Origin: Acidaminococcus fermentans_A | GTDB taxonomy: Bacteria > Bacillota > Negativicutes > Acidaminococcales > Acidaminococcaceae | Length of the DNA stretch: 64,000 bases | Direction: 5' to 3' | Assembly: GCF_052216985.1 (NCBI RefSeq) | Contig: NZ_JBQOUY010000013.1 | Coordinates: 1-64,000 of the forward strand | Position numbers and translations under genes: made by a program | Part shown: positions 36,228-45,121 of the stretch, piece after piece | Layout of the letters: the number at the start of each line of letters is the position of its first letter | Numbering within the stretch: position 1 is the stretch's first letter | Notes under the pieces: generated by a model | Seen by the model: only the letters and a program-made list of their open reading frames with translations | Databases searched by the model: none | What the model was told of the DNA's origin: nothing

Positions 36228-37562
36228 ATGCCTATCGAGCTGGTGTTTGTCATCGGGATTGCGGTACTGCTTTTCCTGTGCCTGAAAGTGAAAGCCAATG
36301 CGTTCATGGCACTCCTGGCTACGGCCCTGGTCATGGGGATGCTCTCCGGTCTGGGAGGACCGGCAACGGTGAAGACCATTACTTCTGGGTTTGCCGGGAC
36401 GGTAAAGAGCATCGGGATCGTCATCATTTTCGGGATCCTGCTGGGGAACTATCTGGATGCAGCCAAGGGGACCAATCGGATGGCCATCGATGCGGTCCGG
36501 CTGGTGGGGCAGAAGAGAGCCAGTCTGGCCATGGCCATCACAGGATATCTGGTTTCCATCCCTGTTTTTTCGGATGCTGCCTGTGTCATCCTGGCTCCTT
36601 TGGTGAAAGCCATCCATCGGAAGACCGGGATTCCCTTGGCCGTACTGGCGGTCAGCCTGTCCGGGGGACTCCTGGCCACCCACGTGTACGTGCCTCCTAC
36701 ACCAGGGCCCCTGGCTGCGGCAGGACTGCTGGGCATCGATATCGGCCAGGCCATCCTCTGGGGAGCTTTTGCTGCTGTATTTATGACGGCAGCCGGCTGG
36801 ATCTTTGCGGAAACGTATCTGCGCAGCCGTCCGGAATGCTATTACCATTTCCAGCCAGATGCACAGAAAGAGGAAGAAGCCGCTTTTGATGACAATACGG
36901 ATGATCTGCCGGGGACTTTGGCCAGTCTCATCCCTCTGGTGATTCCTCTGCTGCTCATTGTGGGGAATACTACGGCTGCCATGCTGCTGCCTAAGAAACA
37001 TCCGCTGTTGGCTGTGACTTCCTTTATCGGCGATGCCAACATCGCCCTGGCAATCGGTGCACTCCTGGCCATCCTTACCTTGGGAAAACGGATGGGGGGA
37101 GAAAAGGTACTGAAAATCATGGATACCACCCTGAAAGACGCCGGGCCCATCGTATTCATCACCTCTGCCGGCGGGGCATTAGGTGCTGTGCTGAAAGCCT
37201 CCGGAGCTGGTGCCAGCCTGGCCCAGATGGTCATCGACACCGGGCTGCCCTTCATCTTGATCCCGTTTGTCATCTCTGGATTGCTAAAAATCGTCCAGGG
37301 CAGCGGCACCGTTGCCGTGACCACCGCTGCCACCTTGTGTGCTCCCATTGCCAGCAGCCTGGGACTGAATCCCATCCTGATCTTCCTGGCTTCCGGAGCT
37401 GGTGCCAGATCTTGCTGCCACGTGAACGACTCCTATTTCTGGGTGTATACCAATTGTATGGGCTTTGATATGAAAACTGGGCTGAAGACCCTTTCCATCA
37501 GCAATATCTTCATGGCGTTGGGAGGTCTTCTGGCCACGTATGTCGCCAGTTTCTGGCTGTAA
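36228..37562 (+). CDS. GntP-family permease
   Basis: A 444-residue membrane protein of the gluconate:proton symporter family with about 12 hydrophobic segments. The SLSGGLLATHVYVPPTPGPLAAAG block and the C-terminal CCHVNDSYFWVYTNC block are GntP signatures. It is the third gene of the GntR-controlled operon and presumably imports the hydroxy acid treated by the hydro-lyase. Confidence 0.9.
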   Translation: MPIELVFVIGIAVLLFLCLKVKANAFMALLATALVMGMLSGLGGPATVKTITSGFAGTVKSIGIVIIFGILLGNYLDAAKGTNRMAIDAVRLVGQKRASLAMAITGYLVSIPVFSDAACVILAPLVKAIHRKTGIPLAVLAVSLSGGLLATHVYVPPTPGPLAAAGLLGIDIGQAILWGAFAAVFMTAAGWIFAETYLRSRPECYYHFQPDAQKEEEAAFDDNTDDLPGTLASLIPLVIPLLLIVGNTTAAMLLPKKHPLLAVTSFIGDANIALAIGALLAILTLGKRMGGEKVLKIMDTTLKDAGPIVFITSAGGALGAVLKASGAGASLAQMVIDTGLPFILIPFVISGLLKIVQGSGTVAVTTAATLCAPIASSLGLNPILIFLASGAGARSCCHVNDSYFWVYTNCMGFDMKTGLKTLSISNIFMALGGLLATYVASFWL

Positions 37563-37592
37563 GGACTTATAAAACTTTTTGAAAATGGATCG

Positions 37593-37640
37593 GCTCTCTG
37601 GAAAACCTTCGGACGGAGGTCTTCCAGAGAGATTTTTTTT
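37593..37640 (+). terminator. Terminator after the GntP gene
   Basis: CTCTCTGGAAAACC (37594-37607) pairs with GGTCTTCCAGAGAG (37618-37631), one mismatch, followed by ATTTTTTTT. Confidence 0.85.
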
Positions 37641-37728
37641 GCAAAAATTGGACAAGAATACTTATTATAAAAACTTTGCTTACACATAAATAAAGAAAAT
37701 AAAAATAAATGCAAAGAAATGGTTGCAT

Positions 37729-37772
37729 CCCATCATTTATTATAATATTATAATATTATAATAAATGATGGG
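37729..37772. repeat. Perfect 44-bp palindrome with an internal 8-bp tandem repeat
   Basis: Two 22-base halves (37729-37750 and 37751-37772) are exact reverse complements with no spacer. The outer ends are CCCATCATTTAT and ATAAATGATGGG. The centre holds three tandem ATTATAAT units (37739-37762), each containing TATAAT. The right end touches the ribosome site (GGAGGGG, about 37773-37779) of the SLC13 gene at 37784. Possible roles: operator, cruciform, or an mRNA hairpin controlling access to the ribosome site. Confidence 0.9.
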
Positions 37773-37783
37773 GAGGGGAAAAT

Positions 37784-39034
37784 ATGACGTGGCAGATGAT
37801 TTTGGTCATTGCATTATTTTTCTGGATTTTCATTGCATTGAATTGGAAAATCGCCGATCCGGTGATTGTGGGGATTTCCATTCCAACGATCCTGGCTTTG
37901 GCCGGCATCTTGAAACCGGCTACCGCCTTTTCGGATTTCTCCAATTCCACCTGTATGTTCTTCATGAGCATGTTCGTCATTGGTCGGGCCATCATGAAAA
38001 CAGGGCTGGCCGATACCATCGGAAGTACCATCATCAACTTGATCGGGAAAACGGAAAAACGGCTGACTTTGAGTGTAGCTGTGGTTGCTGCTAGCATGAG
38101 TGCTTTTTTGAATGATACAGGGACGACCGGCTGCCTGATGCCCATCGTGGGGGCTATGGCACAGAAGGCACAGGTCAAGCTGTCCAAGATTTATATGACG
38201 CTGGCGTTCTTTGCTTCTATGGGAGGAACCATCACCTTGATCGGTACGACCCCTCACATCATCGCCGGCGGCCTATTGGAAAAATCCGGGTACCAGGGGT
38301 ATGGGTTCTTTGAATTTACGAAAGTCGGCCTGCCCATTACCATCATCGGACTGATTTATATGTATTTTTTCGGGTATCATACGCTGCCTGAAGTGGAAAC
38401 CAGCTATGATCAGGTCCCTCCCGTCGCTCATAAAGACAAACGGGGAATGATCATTACCTCTGTTGTTTTTGTGATTTTGGTGATTGCCCTTGCCACGAAA
38501 ATCATGCCGTTCCATTTGGCAGCCGTCCTGGGAGCCATGATTGTAGTGGTGACTCGGTGCATTACGGTAAATGATGCCCTGGATTCTTTCAGCATGCCCA
38601 CCTTATTCCTGGTTGCCGGGGTCTTTCCGCTGAGCGGAGCTATGGCCAAAACCGGTGTTACCCAGATGATCATCGACTTTACTTCTCAATATGCAACATC
38701 TGTCAGCCCTTATGCGGCCATCCTGATCATTTCCGGGCTGACTGCTTTCTTGACCCAGTTCATGATGAAGACTTCTCTTTCGGCCATTATGCTTCCCATG
38801 GGAATCGTTTATGCCCAGTCTCTGCATTTGGATCCACGGGGTGTGGTCATGGCCATCGCCGTTGCTTCGTCCCTGGCTTTCTGCACGCCTTTTGGTACAG
38901 GGCCCAACCTGTTGGTCTGGAAACCGGGCGGATATGAGATCAAGGATTATTTCAAGACAGGACTGCCGCTCCTGGTGATGGCATGGCTTGTATCTTCAAC
39001 GATTATCTGGTATTTTTACGAGTTTGCCAAATAA
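37784..39034 (+). CDS. SLC13/DASS-type anion permease
   Basis: A 416-residue permease of the divalent anion:sodium symporter / ion transporter superfamily, with about 11 hydrophobic segments. Duplicated hairpin motifs are FLNDTGTTGCLMP in the first half and TQFMMKTSLSAIMLP in the second, with FCTPFGTGPNLLVW near the end. Family members carry C4-dicarboxylates, citrate or sulfate. First gene of an operon with RraA-like and M20 enzymes; immediately preceded by the 44-bp palindrome. Confidence 0.82.
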   Translation: MTWQMILVIALFFWIFIALNWKIADPVIVGISIPTILALAGILKPATAFSDFSNSTCMFFMSMFVIGRAIMKTGLADTIGSTIINLIGKTEKRLTLSVAVVAASMSAFLNDTGTTGCLMPIVGAMAQKAQVKLSKIYMTLAFFASMGGTITLIGTTPHIIAGGLLEKSGYQGYGFFEFTKVGLPITIIGLIYMYFFGYHTLPEVETSYDQVPPVAHKDKRGMIITSVVFVILVIALATKIMPFHLAAVLGAMIVVVTRCITVNDALDSFSMPTLFLVAGVFPLSGAMAKTGVTQMIIDFTSQYATSVSPYAAILIISGLTAFLTQFMMKTSLSAIMLPMGIVYAQSLHLDPRGVVMAIAVASSLAFCTPFGTGPNLLVWKPGGYEIKDYFKTGLPLLVMAWLVSSTIIWYFYEFAK

Positions 39035-39064
39035 AAGAGGTTCAATTTAGAGGAGGTCTTTTTT

Positions 39065-39718
39065 ATGTTTTTGATGAAAGAGCGTGTCCAAGGTGTAACT
39101 GACGAACTGCGGAAATTGTACGAAGACGTTTGTCCGTCCAGCATTGGCCATATGACGGATTTTGGTTTCATCACAAGTCTGAAGCCATTTCAAAAGGATT
39201 TCCACTTTGTAGGGAATGCAGTGACCGTTCAACTGCCTCATATGGATTCCATCGCAATCCATAAGGCCATCGATGTGGTGCAGCCTGGGGATGTGCTTTG
39301 TGTCAATACCTGCAATGAATATGACAGAGCGCCTCTAGGAGAACTGGTAGGCTATTCCTATAAGAAAAAAGGTGTAGCAGGCGTCATCATCGATGGCTGC
39401 ATCACTGATGTCAAAGCGCTGCAGGCCATGGATCTGCCCATTTTCTGCCGGGGTGTCAGTGCCCTGACGACCAGAAGTGTAGGCATTGAAGGGATGATTA
39501 ACGTACCCATTGCCATCGATAATGTGGTCATCAAACCGGGAGATCTGGTGGTTGCAGACGATGACGGGATTTTTGTGGTGGATCCGCAGTTTGCCAAAGA
39601 ATATGGCGAACGGGCTGTTGCCAAACAAAATGGAGAACCGGCAACGAAAAAACGGATCGATGCAGGGGAAAGCCTACCCCATATCAACGGAAATTATAAA
39701 TACTTTGAGAAAGCGTGA
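39065..39718 (+). CDS. RraA-like / HMG-aldolase family protein
   Basis: A 217-residue protein of the RraA fold, which includes class II 4-hydroxy-4-methyl-2-oxoglutarate/4-carboxy-4-hydroxy-2-oxoadipate aldolases. PGDVLCVN, GELVGYSYKKKGVAGVIIDG and VKPGDLVVADDDGIFVV-like blocks fit. At the catalytic RD pair the sequence is Thr114-Asp115 (DGCITDVKAL): Asp is kept but the substrate-binding Arg is absent. It may cleave a different substrate or be a non-aldolase RraA protein. AGGAGG lies eight bases before ATG 39065. Its last bases meet the M20 gene. Confidence 0.8.
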   Translation: MFLMKERVQGVTDELRKLYEDVCPSSIGHMTDFGFITSLKPFQKDFHFVGNAVTVQLPHMDSIAIHKAIDVVQPGDVLCVNTCNEYDRAPLGELVGYSYKKKGVAGVIIDGCITDVKALQAMDLPIFCRGVSALTTRSVGIEGMINVPIAIDNVVIKPGDLVVADDDGIFVVDPQFAKEYGERAVAKQNGEPATKKRIDAGESLPHINGNYKYFEKA

Positions 39719-39723
39719 CCGGA

Positions 39724-40917
39724 ATGGAGAAGGAGATTGCCTTACTGAGCCAGTTTGCAGAGGAAGATCAGGAGTATATCAGAGCACTCAGACGACAGTT
39801 CCATCGCCATCCGGAGCTGAGTTTCCAGGAATTTGGGACTACTCGGACCCTTGCGGAAGAATTGCAGAAATGCCCTGGCATGGAAGTGACTACCTGGGAC
39901 GGAAAAACCGGTGTGCTGGGCGTACTCCGTGGAGAAAAAGCTGGCAAGGTAGTGGCACTGCGGGCAGATATCGACGCCCTTCCGCTGGAAGAAAAATCAG
40001 GGCTTCCTTTCCCTTCCGAACAATCTGGAGCGGCTCATTGCTGCGGCCATGATCTGCATATGTCCGTGCTGATCGGAGTGGCTCGGGTCTTAAGCCATCA
40101 TCCGGAGCTGTTCAGCGGGACGGTAAAGTTTATTTTTCAGCCGGGAGAAGAAAAGCTGGGCGGTTCTGAAACCATGATTGAAAGAGGCGTTTTAAAAAAA
40201 CCGGATGCCCAGGCCATTTTTGCCATGCACACCTGGCCAGCGGTGGATGCTGGCAGTGTGGGTTTCCGGGCAGGTGCCTTTATGGCATCTTCCGATGATA
40301 TCGATCTGAAAATCATTGGGAAATCTGGGCATGCTGCTCATCCGGACCAATGTGCTGATCCGATTGTTGCCTCTGCCGCTGTGATTTCCGGACTACAGAC
40401 CATCGTTTCCCGTGAAATCAAACCGACGGATTCTACTGTCCTGACAATCAGCATGATCCAAGGGGGCAAGGCGCGGAATGTGATTGCACCGGATGTAACG
40501 CTAAAAGGGACGGTGCGGACCATCAGCAATGCCGTACGGGACAAAATGCCCGCCATGATCCAGGACCTGGCTGGCACCATTGCCAAAGGCTATCATTGTG
40601 AAGCAGAAGTCAACTATACAAAAGGAGTGGCAGCTGTCATCAATGAAGAAGGACTGAATAACCTGGCCAAAAAAGCAGCGGCGGAAATCTTGGGAGCTGA
40701 AAAGACCGTGGATCTGAAAGAAGTCTCTCTGGGCAGTGAAGATTTTTCTGCCTATCAGCAGGAAATCCCCGGTGTCCTGTTCCGTTTGGGAACAGGGAGC
40801 GAAGACCCACAGACTCGCCTGGGGCTCCATAATTCGGCAATCCGCTTTGATGAAAAGGCCCTGCTGGCGGGGGTTAAAGCACTGAGTGCGGTGGCTCTTG
40901 CTTATTTGGATGCATGA
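39724..40917 (+). CDS. M20-family amidohydrolase (N-acyl amino acid hydrolase-like)
   Basis: A 397-residue metallo-amidohydrolase of the hippurate/IAA-amino-acid hydrolase group, which includes AbgA/AbgB. ALRADIDALPLEEKSG, HCCGHDLHMSVL and FQPGEEKLGGSETMIERG hold the metal ligands and catalytic acid; SLGSEDFSAYQQEIPG is the late ligand. It removes an acyl group from an amino acid. A GTG at 39715 overlapping the previous stop (GTGA) is an alternative start. Operon with SLC13 permease and RraA-like protein suggests an imported N-acyl or amide conjugate. Confidence 0.85.
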   Translation: MEKEIALLSQFAEEDQEYIRALRRQFHRHPELSFQEFGTTRTLAEELQKCPGMEVTTWDGKTGVLGVLRGEKAGKVVALRADIDALPLEEKSGLPFPSEQSGAAHCCGHDLHMSVLIGVARVLSHHPELFSGTVKFIFQPGEEKLGGSETMIERGVLKKPDAQAIFAMHTWPAVDAGSVGFRAGAFMASSDDIDLKIIGKSGHAAHPDQCADPIVASAAVISGLQTIVSREIKPTDSTVLTISMIQGGKARNVIAPDVTLKGTVRTISNAVRDKMPAMIQDLAGTIAKGYHCEAEVNYTKGVAAVINEEGLNNLAKKAAAEILGAEKTVDLKEVSLGSEDFSAYQQEIPGVLFRLGTGSEDPQTRLGLHNSAIRFDEKALLAGVKALSAVALAYLDA

Positions 40918-40946
40918 ATTCCTTCAATTGATCCCAAAACGTTGAA

Positions 40947-40992
40947 AACCCCAAAGAACAGCTTTTAACCAGCCTGTTCTTTGGGGCTTTTA
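40947..40992. terminator. Bidirectional terminator
   Basis: CCCCAAAGAACAG (40949-40961) pairs perfectly with CTGTTCTTTGGGG, followed by CTTTTAG and preceded by AAAA. Between convergent M20 and GntR genes. Confidence 0.85.
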
Positions 40993-41027
40993 GTTTGGGG
41001 TAGACGTCCAACGGGTTCCGGGCAGAG

Positions 41028-41732
41028 TCACTTTTCCTGGTAATGGACCCTGTACTTCCATTCTTCTGTTAAAACATAAAAACGGACAAATTCCAAGAGC
41101 CTGTCTTTTTCCCTATAGGTCTTTCGATTGATGAGCAGCACAGCCGTATGGGGAGGGACTTTTAAGAGTTCAGCCACCTGTTGAGGGGCAGGGACGGCCT
41201 GCAGCTCATCTTCCGTACGGATAATGGGAATGTGATTTTGGTCATAGATGGCGAGCAGAGAAGAAAAATTCCCTTCTTTTTTGATGAGAGTACTGTCCAC
41301 TTCAAAGATAAAGTGATGGAGATAATAGAGCGGTTTATCTTTGAAATACCGGATGCGGCGGACACTTACCGCAGGAGTACTGGCAGGGATCCCTACAGCT
41401 TCTGCAATCTCCTTTGGCAAAGGCTGATCTTCTACAGAGAGGGTTTTACAATAGAGATATTGGTTGTTTTCTTCAAAATCCTGTTCGAATCCTCCTAGAT
41501 TCAAATGGGGCCATTCTCGTCGTCCTGCAATGAAAGTACCCTTGCCCGGCCTCCGTAGGATGAATCCTTCCTGCTGCAGACGATCCAGTGCCTGGCGTAC
41601 TGGCGCTTTGCTGGCGTTGTACTGCAGAGCCAGTTCAGCCTCCGTAGGCAGCTGATCCCCTTCCTCATAGAAATGGGTTTTGATTTTATGCAGTAATTCG
41701 TTATAGATCTTTTCATGCAGTGATTCTGTCAT
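41028..41732 (-). CDS. GntR-family regulator, HutC/UTRA subgroup
   Basis: A 234-residue repressor. The winged helix occupies residues 1-70 (LALQYNASKAPVRQALDRLQ) and the GKGTFIAG wing is clear. The UTRA ligand domain follows. Monocistronic. It faces the SLC13-RraA-M20 operon end-on and follows the alpha/beta hydrolase gene; either could be its target. A palindrome at 41764-41781, 32 bases before its start, may be an auto-operator. Confidence 0.88.
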   Translation of the reverse strand: MTESLHEKIYNELLHKIKTHFYEEGDQLPTEAELALQYNASKAPVRQALDRLQQEGFILRRPGKGTFIAGRREWPHLNLGGFEQDFEENNQYLYCKTLSVEDQPLPKEIAEAVGIPASTPAVSVRRIRYFKDKPLYYLHHFIFEVDSTLIKKEGNFSSLLAIYDQNHIPIIRTEDELQAVPAPQQVAELLKVPPHTAVLLINRKTYREKDRLLEFVRFYVLTEEWKYRVHYQEK

Positions 41733-41763
41733 AATGGTTCTCTCTTATCTTTTTCTTTTAAGG

Positions 41764-41781
41764 ATACCAGGTACCGGTTAT
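41764..41781. promoter_or_regulatory. Candidate auto-operator of the GntR/UTRA gene
   Basis: ATACCAGGTACCGGTTAT is an imperfect palindrome centred on GGTACC, just upstream of the minus-strand regulator start. It has the symmetry expected for a HutC-type site, but no second copy was seen. Confidence 0.4.
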
Positions 41782-41901
41782 AAATTCAAATTTTTTGTGG
41801 CTGTTTTTTTCTGAACTGCCATTGGAGGAGGGCCGATCATTCTCTTTTTCATTACAAATAAGTCACTGTCGGCTTGAAAATATCCTCTTTATACAAAACA
41901 A

Positions 41902-41956
41902 ACAGACTGTGAAAGAAGCACCATAAAACATGATCCACGTCTTTCACAGTCTGTCG
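41902..41956. terminator. Terminator of the hydrolase gene
   Basis: ACAGACTGTGAAAG (41902-41915) and CTTTCACAGTCTGT (41941-41954), perfect 14-bp arms, with TTTG-rich sequence on the minus-strand exit side. Same GACTGTGAAAGAAGC type as at 24662. Confidence 0.8.
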
Positions 41957-42003
41957 TTGGGTATCCAGTGCCAGGAGAGTTGGAGTCTTTCTCTGCTTGG
42001 AAT

Positions 42004-42822
42004 TTATTTCTTCAGCCCTTCAATAAAGCTGATGACACACTGATTGAACTCTTCCGGCTTTTCCCAGAACAGCATATGGCTGCAGTCCTCAAAAATCTTT
42101 GTTTGGGCGCCGGGGATGTTTTCTCCGACCCAGGCACTTCCGTGCACATCGAAGACCTTGCTTTCCCGGGCGCAGCAGACCAGGGTAGGAAGCTGGATGT
42201 GAGGCAGGAAATCCCTCCAGTCCAGGTTGGTGTGGTCCCGCATGATTTCGATCCGCACATAGGGCGGGCATTTGCAGATTTCATCTACCAGCATTTTGTG
42301 GTCCTCGGCTGAAGGAGCATGTTTCAGACAGGCCCCCACAAGCCCTTCTGCAGATCCTCGAGGATCACTTTTGGCGGCGAAACAGGTTTCCATGAAGGTT
42401 TCTACATCGAAACAGGCTTTCTGTCCCCAGGGCCAGTCAGGTTTCACATATTGGGCCGGAGACTGATCCACGCAGATGAGGCTGTCGATCCGATAGTTCC
42501 CAAACAATTCGATATAGCTCCAGAGGATGGAAGCTCCCATGGACCAGCCCAGTACCGTAACATCTTTCAGGTCCAAGGCATCCAGCAAATTCTTCACATC
42601 CATGGCGTACCGGGAAATGCGGTGGCTGTGGAGCACTTTTTCAGATTCCCCATGGCCCCGCATATCCATCAGGACAACCTGGAAATGCCGGGAAAGTTCC
42701 TCTACATTGTATTTCCAGAATTTCGTAGAACAGGTCCAGCCGGGAAGCATGAACAAAGGCTTTCCTTCTCCATGGATTTCGTAGTAAATGGATACATTGT
42801 CGTTGGTTGTAATAAATGGCAT
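42004..42822 (-). CDS. Alpha/beta hydrolase (MhpC-like)
   Basis: A 272-residue alpha/beta hydrolase of the short soluble type. The LPGWTCSTKFW oxyanion loop (26-36), Ser94 in LGWSMGASIL, Asp in ESKVFDVHG and His in CSHMLFWEKPEEF form a complete triad. DMRGHGES (53-60) is typical. Substrate unknown; esters, lactones or C-C bonds are possible. CACAGGAGGTAGGACC precedes ATG 42822. Divergent from the DUF6282-TRAP operon across 360 bases with CTTGT repeats, so possibly co-regulated with it. Confidence 0.85.
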   Translation of the reverse strand: MPFITTNDNVSIYYEIHGEGKPLFMLPGWTCSTKFWKYNVEELSRHFQVVLMDMRGHGESEKVLHSHRISRYAMDVKNLLDALDLKDVTVLGWSMGASILWSYIELFGNYRIDSLICVDQSPAQYVKPDWPWGQKACFDVETFMETCFAAKSDPRGSAEGLVGACLKHAPSAEDHKMLVDEICKCPPYVRIEIMRDHTNLDWRDFLPHIQLPTLVCCARESKVFDVHGSAWVGENIPGAQTKIFEDCSHMLFWEKPEEFNQCVISFIEGLKK

Positions 42823-42921
42823 GGTCCTACCTCCTGTGAAATAAAAATGGAAGATTCTGAATTAAGTATATCACAGGGAAAGACAGCTGAAAATCGTGAG
42901 GGGAATGGTAGGAAAACGAAT

Positions 42922-43082
42922 ACAAGTTTTTTCTTGTGCTGAAACAAACCTAATAATGAAAAACAAAAATAATAGCAGCCAAATGGAAGTAAAAACGATT
43001 GAATTTTTCGAAAAAACAAACTAAAAAGTATAAAAACAAGTTTTAACTTGTTTTTATACTGAAATTACTTGTTTTTCCTTGT
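42922..43082. promoter_or_regulatory. CTTGT/ACAAG operator-like repeats in a 360-base divergent region
   Basis: ACAAG-N6-CTTGT occurs at 42922-42937 and 43036-43051, and CTTGT-N5-CTTGT at 43068-43082. The second copy lies inside a longer inverted repeat: AGTATAAAAACAAGTT at 43027-43042, two central bases, and the exact complement at 43045-43060. No gene lies in 42823-43182; this appears to be the control region of the DUF6282-TRAP operon and perhaps the divergent hydrolase. Confidence 0.6.
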
Positions 43083-43182
43083 ATAAAATCCGTGCTACAG
43101 TATATTTGGACAAAGCGAAACGGACCGGTCCCCCATGAGCTTTGATGACCAGAAATGTGTCAGAAATTGTGGGAGATAAAGT

Positions 43183-44052
43183 ATGGATAAAAAAATTTTG
43201 CTTCAAAAGGCAATGGATTTGCAGAGGGGTGCCTATGATTTACATGTACATTCTTTACCATCGGTATTCCCGAGAAAATTGGATGGTGTAGAACTGATCC
43301 GAGCCGGCGAACAATACGGTATGGCAGGGATCCTCTTAAAAAGTCATTATGAACCGACGGCATTACGGGCCATGCTGATCAATAAATACTGCCATTGCCA
43401 ATGTAAAGCATATGGGGGCCTGGTTTTAAACTGGCCTGTGGGGGGATTGAACCCTTATGCTGTATATGAGGCCGTACGGGCGGGGGCGAAAATCATTTGG
43501 ATGCCTACCAGGGATGCAAGAAACAGTCTGAATTTTGGCAATATGGACGGAGATTTTTTTAATAGACCGGGAATCAGTATCCTGGATGAGAACGGCCGGA
43601 TAAAAAAAGTTGTTTATGAAATTATGGATATCATCAAGGAAAGAGGTGGATGTCTGGCAACAGGTCATATCAGTCCGGAGGAATCCATTGTATTATGTAA
43701 AGAAGGACGTGCCCGAGGAGTTCCAATGATTTTAACCCATCCTGAATTTCAGAGAACAAAGATTTCAGGAGAGATACAGAAAGAGCTTGCGGAGCAAGGC
43801 GTCTTTATTGAAAAGAATTGGTTAAATCTTGTAACGGGGTCCGTGACAGCTGAAGAAATGGCTGCCAATATCCGATCTGCAGGCGTGGAGCACGTGTATT
43901 TGGCAACGGATCGAGGGCAGCAAACGGGTCCTTCTCCCGTAGAAGAATACAGGAACTTTATTCTAGCAATGCTGGAACAAGGCTTTACAGAGAAGGAACT
44001 CTTCATCATGACGCATCAGGTTCCTGCACAGATTATCCATCTATCTGCATAA
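43183..44052 (+). CDS. DUF6282-family metal-dependent hydrolase
   Basis: A 289-residue protein of the amidohydrolase/PHP-like DUF6282 group. Possible metal ligands are seen in YDLHVHSLPS (about 18-27), LLKSHYEPT, ATGHISPEES, and ILTHPEFQR. It has no signal peptide. It is first gene of an operon with a full TRAP transporter (DctP starts 21 bases after its stop), so it probably acts on the acid imported by that system. The substrate is unknown. Codon use is more AT-rich than in neighbours to the left. Confidence 0.75.
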   Translation: MDKKILLQKAMDLQRGAYDLHVHSLPSVFPRKLDGVELIRAGEQYGMAGILLKSHYEPTALRAMLINKYCHCQCKAYGGLVLNWPVGGLNPYAVYEAVRAGAKIIWMPTRDARNSLNFGNMDGDFFNRPGISILDENGRIKKVVYEIMDIIKERGGCLATGHISPEESIVLCKEGRARGVPMILTHPEFQRTKISGEIQKELAEQGVFIEKNWLNLVTGSVTAEEMAANIRSAGVEHVYLATDRGQQTGPSPVEEYRNFILAMLEQGFTEKELFIMTHQVPAQIIHLSA

Positions 44053-44072
44053 AGGTCAGGGGGAGTCAAATT

Positions 44073-45098
44073 ATGAAAACGAAAAAAATCCTATTGGGGC
44101 TGCTTATGACAGCACTGGTGGTGAGTGTATCCGGATGTGGATTGTTTTCATCTGGAAAGAAAAAAGATGGGCCGATAACCATCGGAATTGGATATACTAC
44201 CGCATCGAATCCTGACGATCCTTATCATGTAACTGCATTAACTTTTAAAAATTATGTGGAGAAGCATACAAATGGACGGATCACAGTACATGAATACCCC
44301 AGCAGCCAATTGGGCAGTGAACCGGAAATGTGGGAAGGGATGCAAATCGGGACTTGTGACGCCGCTGTTTTAACAAATGCTTACGTAGCTTCCTATGTCC
44401 GTGCAAATGGAGCATTGGACCTTCCCTTTATTTTCAAAAATGTAAAGCAAGCTAGAGAAATTTTGGATGGCGAGTTCGGACAGGAACTGATGGATAATAT
44501 GAAAGAAACGGGCGTTACCTGCCTTGCTTATTCAGAAGGAGGGTTCCGGCAGCTATGCACTCGGGACAAGGCGATTCGGAAACCAGAAGATTTGGTTGGC
44601 CTGAAAATCCGCTGCATGGAAACCAAGACGTATTTGTCCGCTTATCACTCTTTGGGAGTAAATGCAACGCCTATGGCTTGGGGAGAACTTTTGACAGCAT
44701 TGCAGCAGGGTGCTGTAGACGGCTGTGATGCTCCTCTTAGTGTGCTTTATACGAATGGATTTCCTGATATCTGCAAATATATCGATAATGTGAATCTGTT
44801 TTATTCTCCGCTCCCAGTCTGTGTGTCTACAAAAGTTTATAACAGCCTGACTCCGGAAGATCAAAAGATTTTAAAAGAAGCTGCAGTTGAAGCGGCAAAA
44901 GCAGCTCGGAAAAATAATGATGATTCTGCAGCACGTATGGAAAAAGATTTAAGCAGCAAAGGAATGACCATTATTCCAGAAAAAGAAGTTGACAGCGAAG
45001 GCTTCCGGCAGGTCGCAAAGGCTTGTTATGAAGAAATGGAATCTTATATCGGCAGCAAGTGGGTGCAGAAGCTGCAAAAAGAAGTAGGCCTTCTGTAA
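44073..45098 (+). CDS. TRAP transporter substrate-binding protein (DctP family)
   Basis: A 341-residue secreted lipoprotein: hydrophobic signal ending VVSVSGCG, with lipidated Cys about residue 22. The DctP domain follows. Motifs SSQLGSEPEMWEGMQ and DLVGLKIRCMETKTYLSAY hold the conserved arginine that binds the carboxylate; GAVDGCDAPLS is also typical. Delivers an organic acid to the DctQ/DctM pair encoded next. Confidence 0.92.
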   Translation: MKTKKILLGLLMTALVVSVSGCGLFSSGKKKDGPITIGIGYTTASNPDDPYHVTALTFKNYVEKHTNGRITVHEYPSSQLGSEPEMWEGMQIGTCDAAVLTNAYVASYVRANGALDLPFIFKNVKQAREILDGEFGQELMDNMKETGVTCLAYSEGGFRQLCTRDKAIRKPEDLVGLKIRCMETKTYLSAYHSLGVNATPMAWGELLTALQQGAVDGCDAPLSVLYTNGFPDICKYIDNVNLFYSPLPVCVSTKVYNSLTPEDQKILKEAAVEAAKAARKNNDDSAARMEKDLSSKGMTIIPEKEVDSEGFRQVAKACYEEMESYIGSKWVQKLQKEVGLL

Positions 45099-45121
45099 GT
45101 TTTATGGAAGGGGAGAGCACA

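Noticed and set aside
37739..37762. Treating the 3 x ATTATAAT repeat as a CRISPR or IS end
   Set aside because: No spacers, no direct repeats of array size, no transposase; it is part of the 44-bp palindrome.
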